Assembly: GCA_021163625.1 (NCBI GenBank)
Contig: JAGGTS010000003.1
Location: 1 to 12,095 of the forward strand
DNA: 12,095 nucleotides
Direction: 5' to 3'
Source: a bacterium
Lineage (GTDB): Bacteria > Patescibacteriota > Minisyncoccia > Minisyncoccales > CG1-02-41-26
Shown here: piece after piece, positions 12,023-12,095 of the stretch
How positions within the stretch are numbered: the first letter of the stretch is position 1
Layout of the letters: each line of letters starts with the position of its first letter
Program-made: the position numbers and the translations under genes
The notes under the pieces: generated by a model
Told to the model about the DNA's origin: nothing
The model's database searches: none
Seen by the model: the letters and a program-made list of their open reading frames with translations, nothing else

Positions 12023-12095
12023 TTATTTTCCTTTTAACTCTCCTTTAGCATTATATTCTATGCCCGGAAGCAAATTTCCATTGCTATTGAAAGAA
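12023..12095 (-). CDS. C-terminal end of an unidentified protein (5' end outside window)
   Basis: On the - strand a frame enters from the right edge and runs 23 codons to a TAA at 12025-12023. The visible peptide contains NSNGNLLPGIEYNAKGELKGK and no recognisable domain. Support comes from the open frame, A/T-biased codon use like the neighbours, and a strong terminator about 50 bases downstream. The fragment is too short to name a family. Confidence 0.55.
   Translation of the reverse strand, partial: SFNSNGNLLPGIEYNAKGELKGK

Noticed and set aside
1..12095. CRISPR array, insertion sequence or transposase
   Set aside because: No regularly spaced identical repeats with unique spacers and no transposase motifs or terminal repeats with target duplications were found.

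Overview
This is a low-G+C bacterial chromosome segment that looks like a member of the Candidate Phyla Radiation (Patescibacteria, most likely Parcubacteria). Four things support that: A/T-rich coding with poly-lysine stretches, short intergenic gaps, an abbreviated mraZ-rsmH-ftsL-ftsI division block, and a membrane-anchored peptide-binding protein carrying a peptidoglycan-binding insert. The taxonomic call is an inference from gene content and style. No rRNA or phylogenetic marker analysis was possible.

Left part (1-1217, + strand): the C-terminal end of one small protein, a complete small secreted protein that appears to be its paralogue, and a stand-alone response-regulator receiver protein. 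The first two genes are each followed by an identical GGGCAGAC-TT-GTCTGCCC terminator, and each terminator is followed within about 20 bp by a TTGACA promoter for the next gene. The two complete genes have textbook Shine-Dalgarno sequences. A bidirectional terminator at 1185-1217 separates this block from the convergent genes to the right.

Middle and right part (1238-11653, all on the - strand; read from right to left in transcription order): mraZ, rsmH, an ftsL-like gene and ftsI (cell division and peptidoglycan synthesis). A 303-bp non-coding stretch with a large imperfect inverted repeat follows. Next come a YvlD/phage-holin-like membrane protein, secG, an SBP_bac_5 peptide-binding protein with an embedded peptidoglycan-binding domain, a bifunctional phosphoglucose/phosphomannose isomerase, tRNA-Leu(CAG), ribonuclease J and trpS. 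These genes mostly lack recognisable Shine-Dalgarno sequences.

Right edge (11654-12095): the regulatory region of mraZ contains four TGGRAA boxes at exact 10-bp intervals, which I read as the MraZ operator, next to a candidate promoter. There are also DnaA-box-like 9-mers in an A/T-rich stretch, a bidirectional terminator, and the C-terminal end of an unidentified - strand gene.

Most of the window is ordinary housekeeping sequence. The parts that deserve a second look are the + strand block with its repeated terminator-promoter junction, the peptidoglycan-binding insert in the peptide-binding protein, the MraZ operator, and the structured intergenic repeats. I see no CRISPR array, insertion sequence or prophage, and no clearly new multi-gene system.
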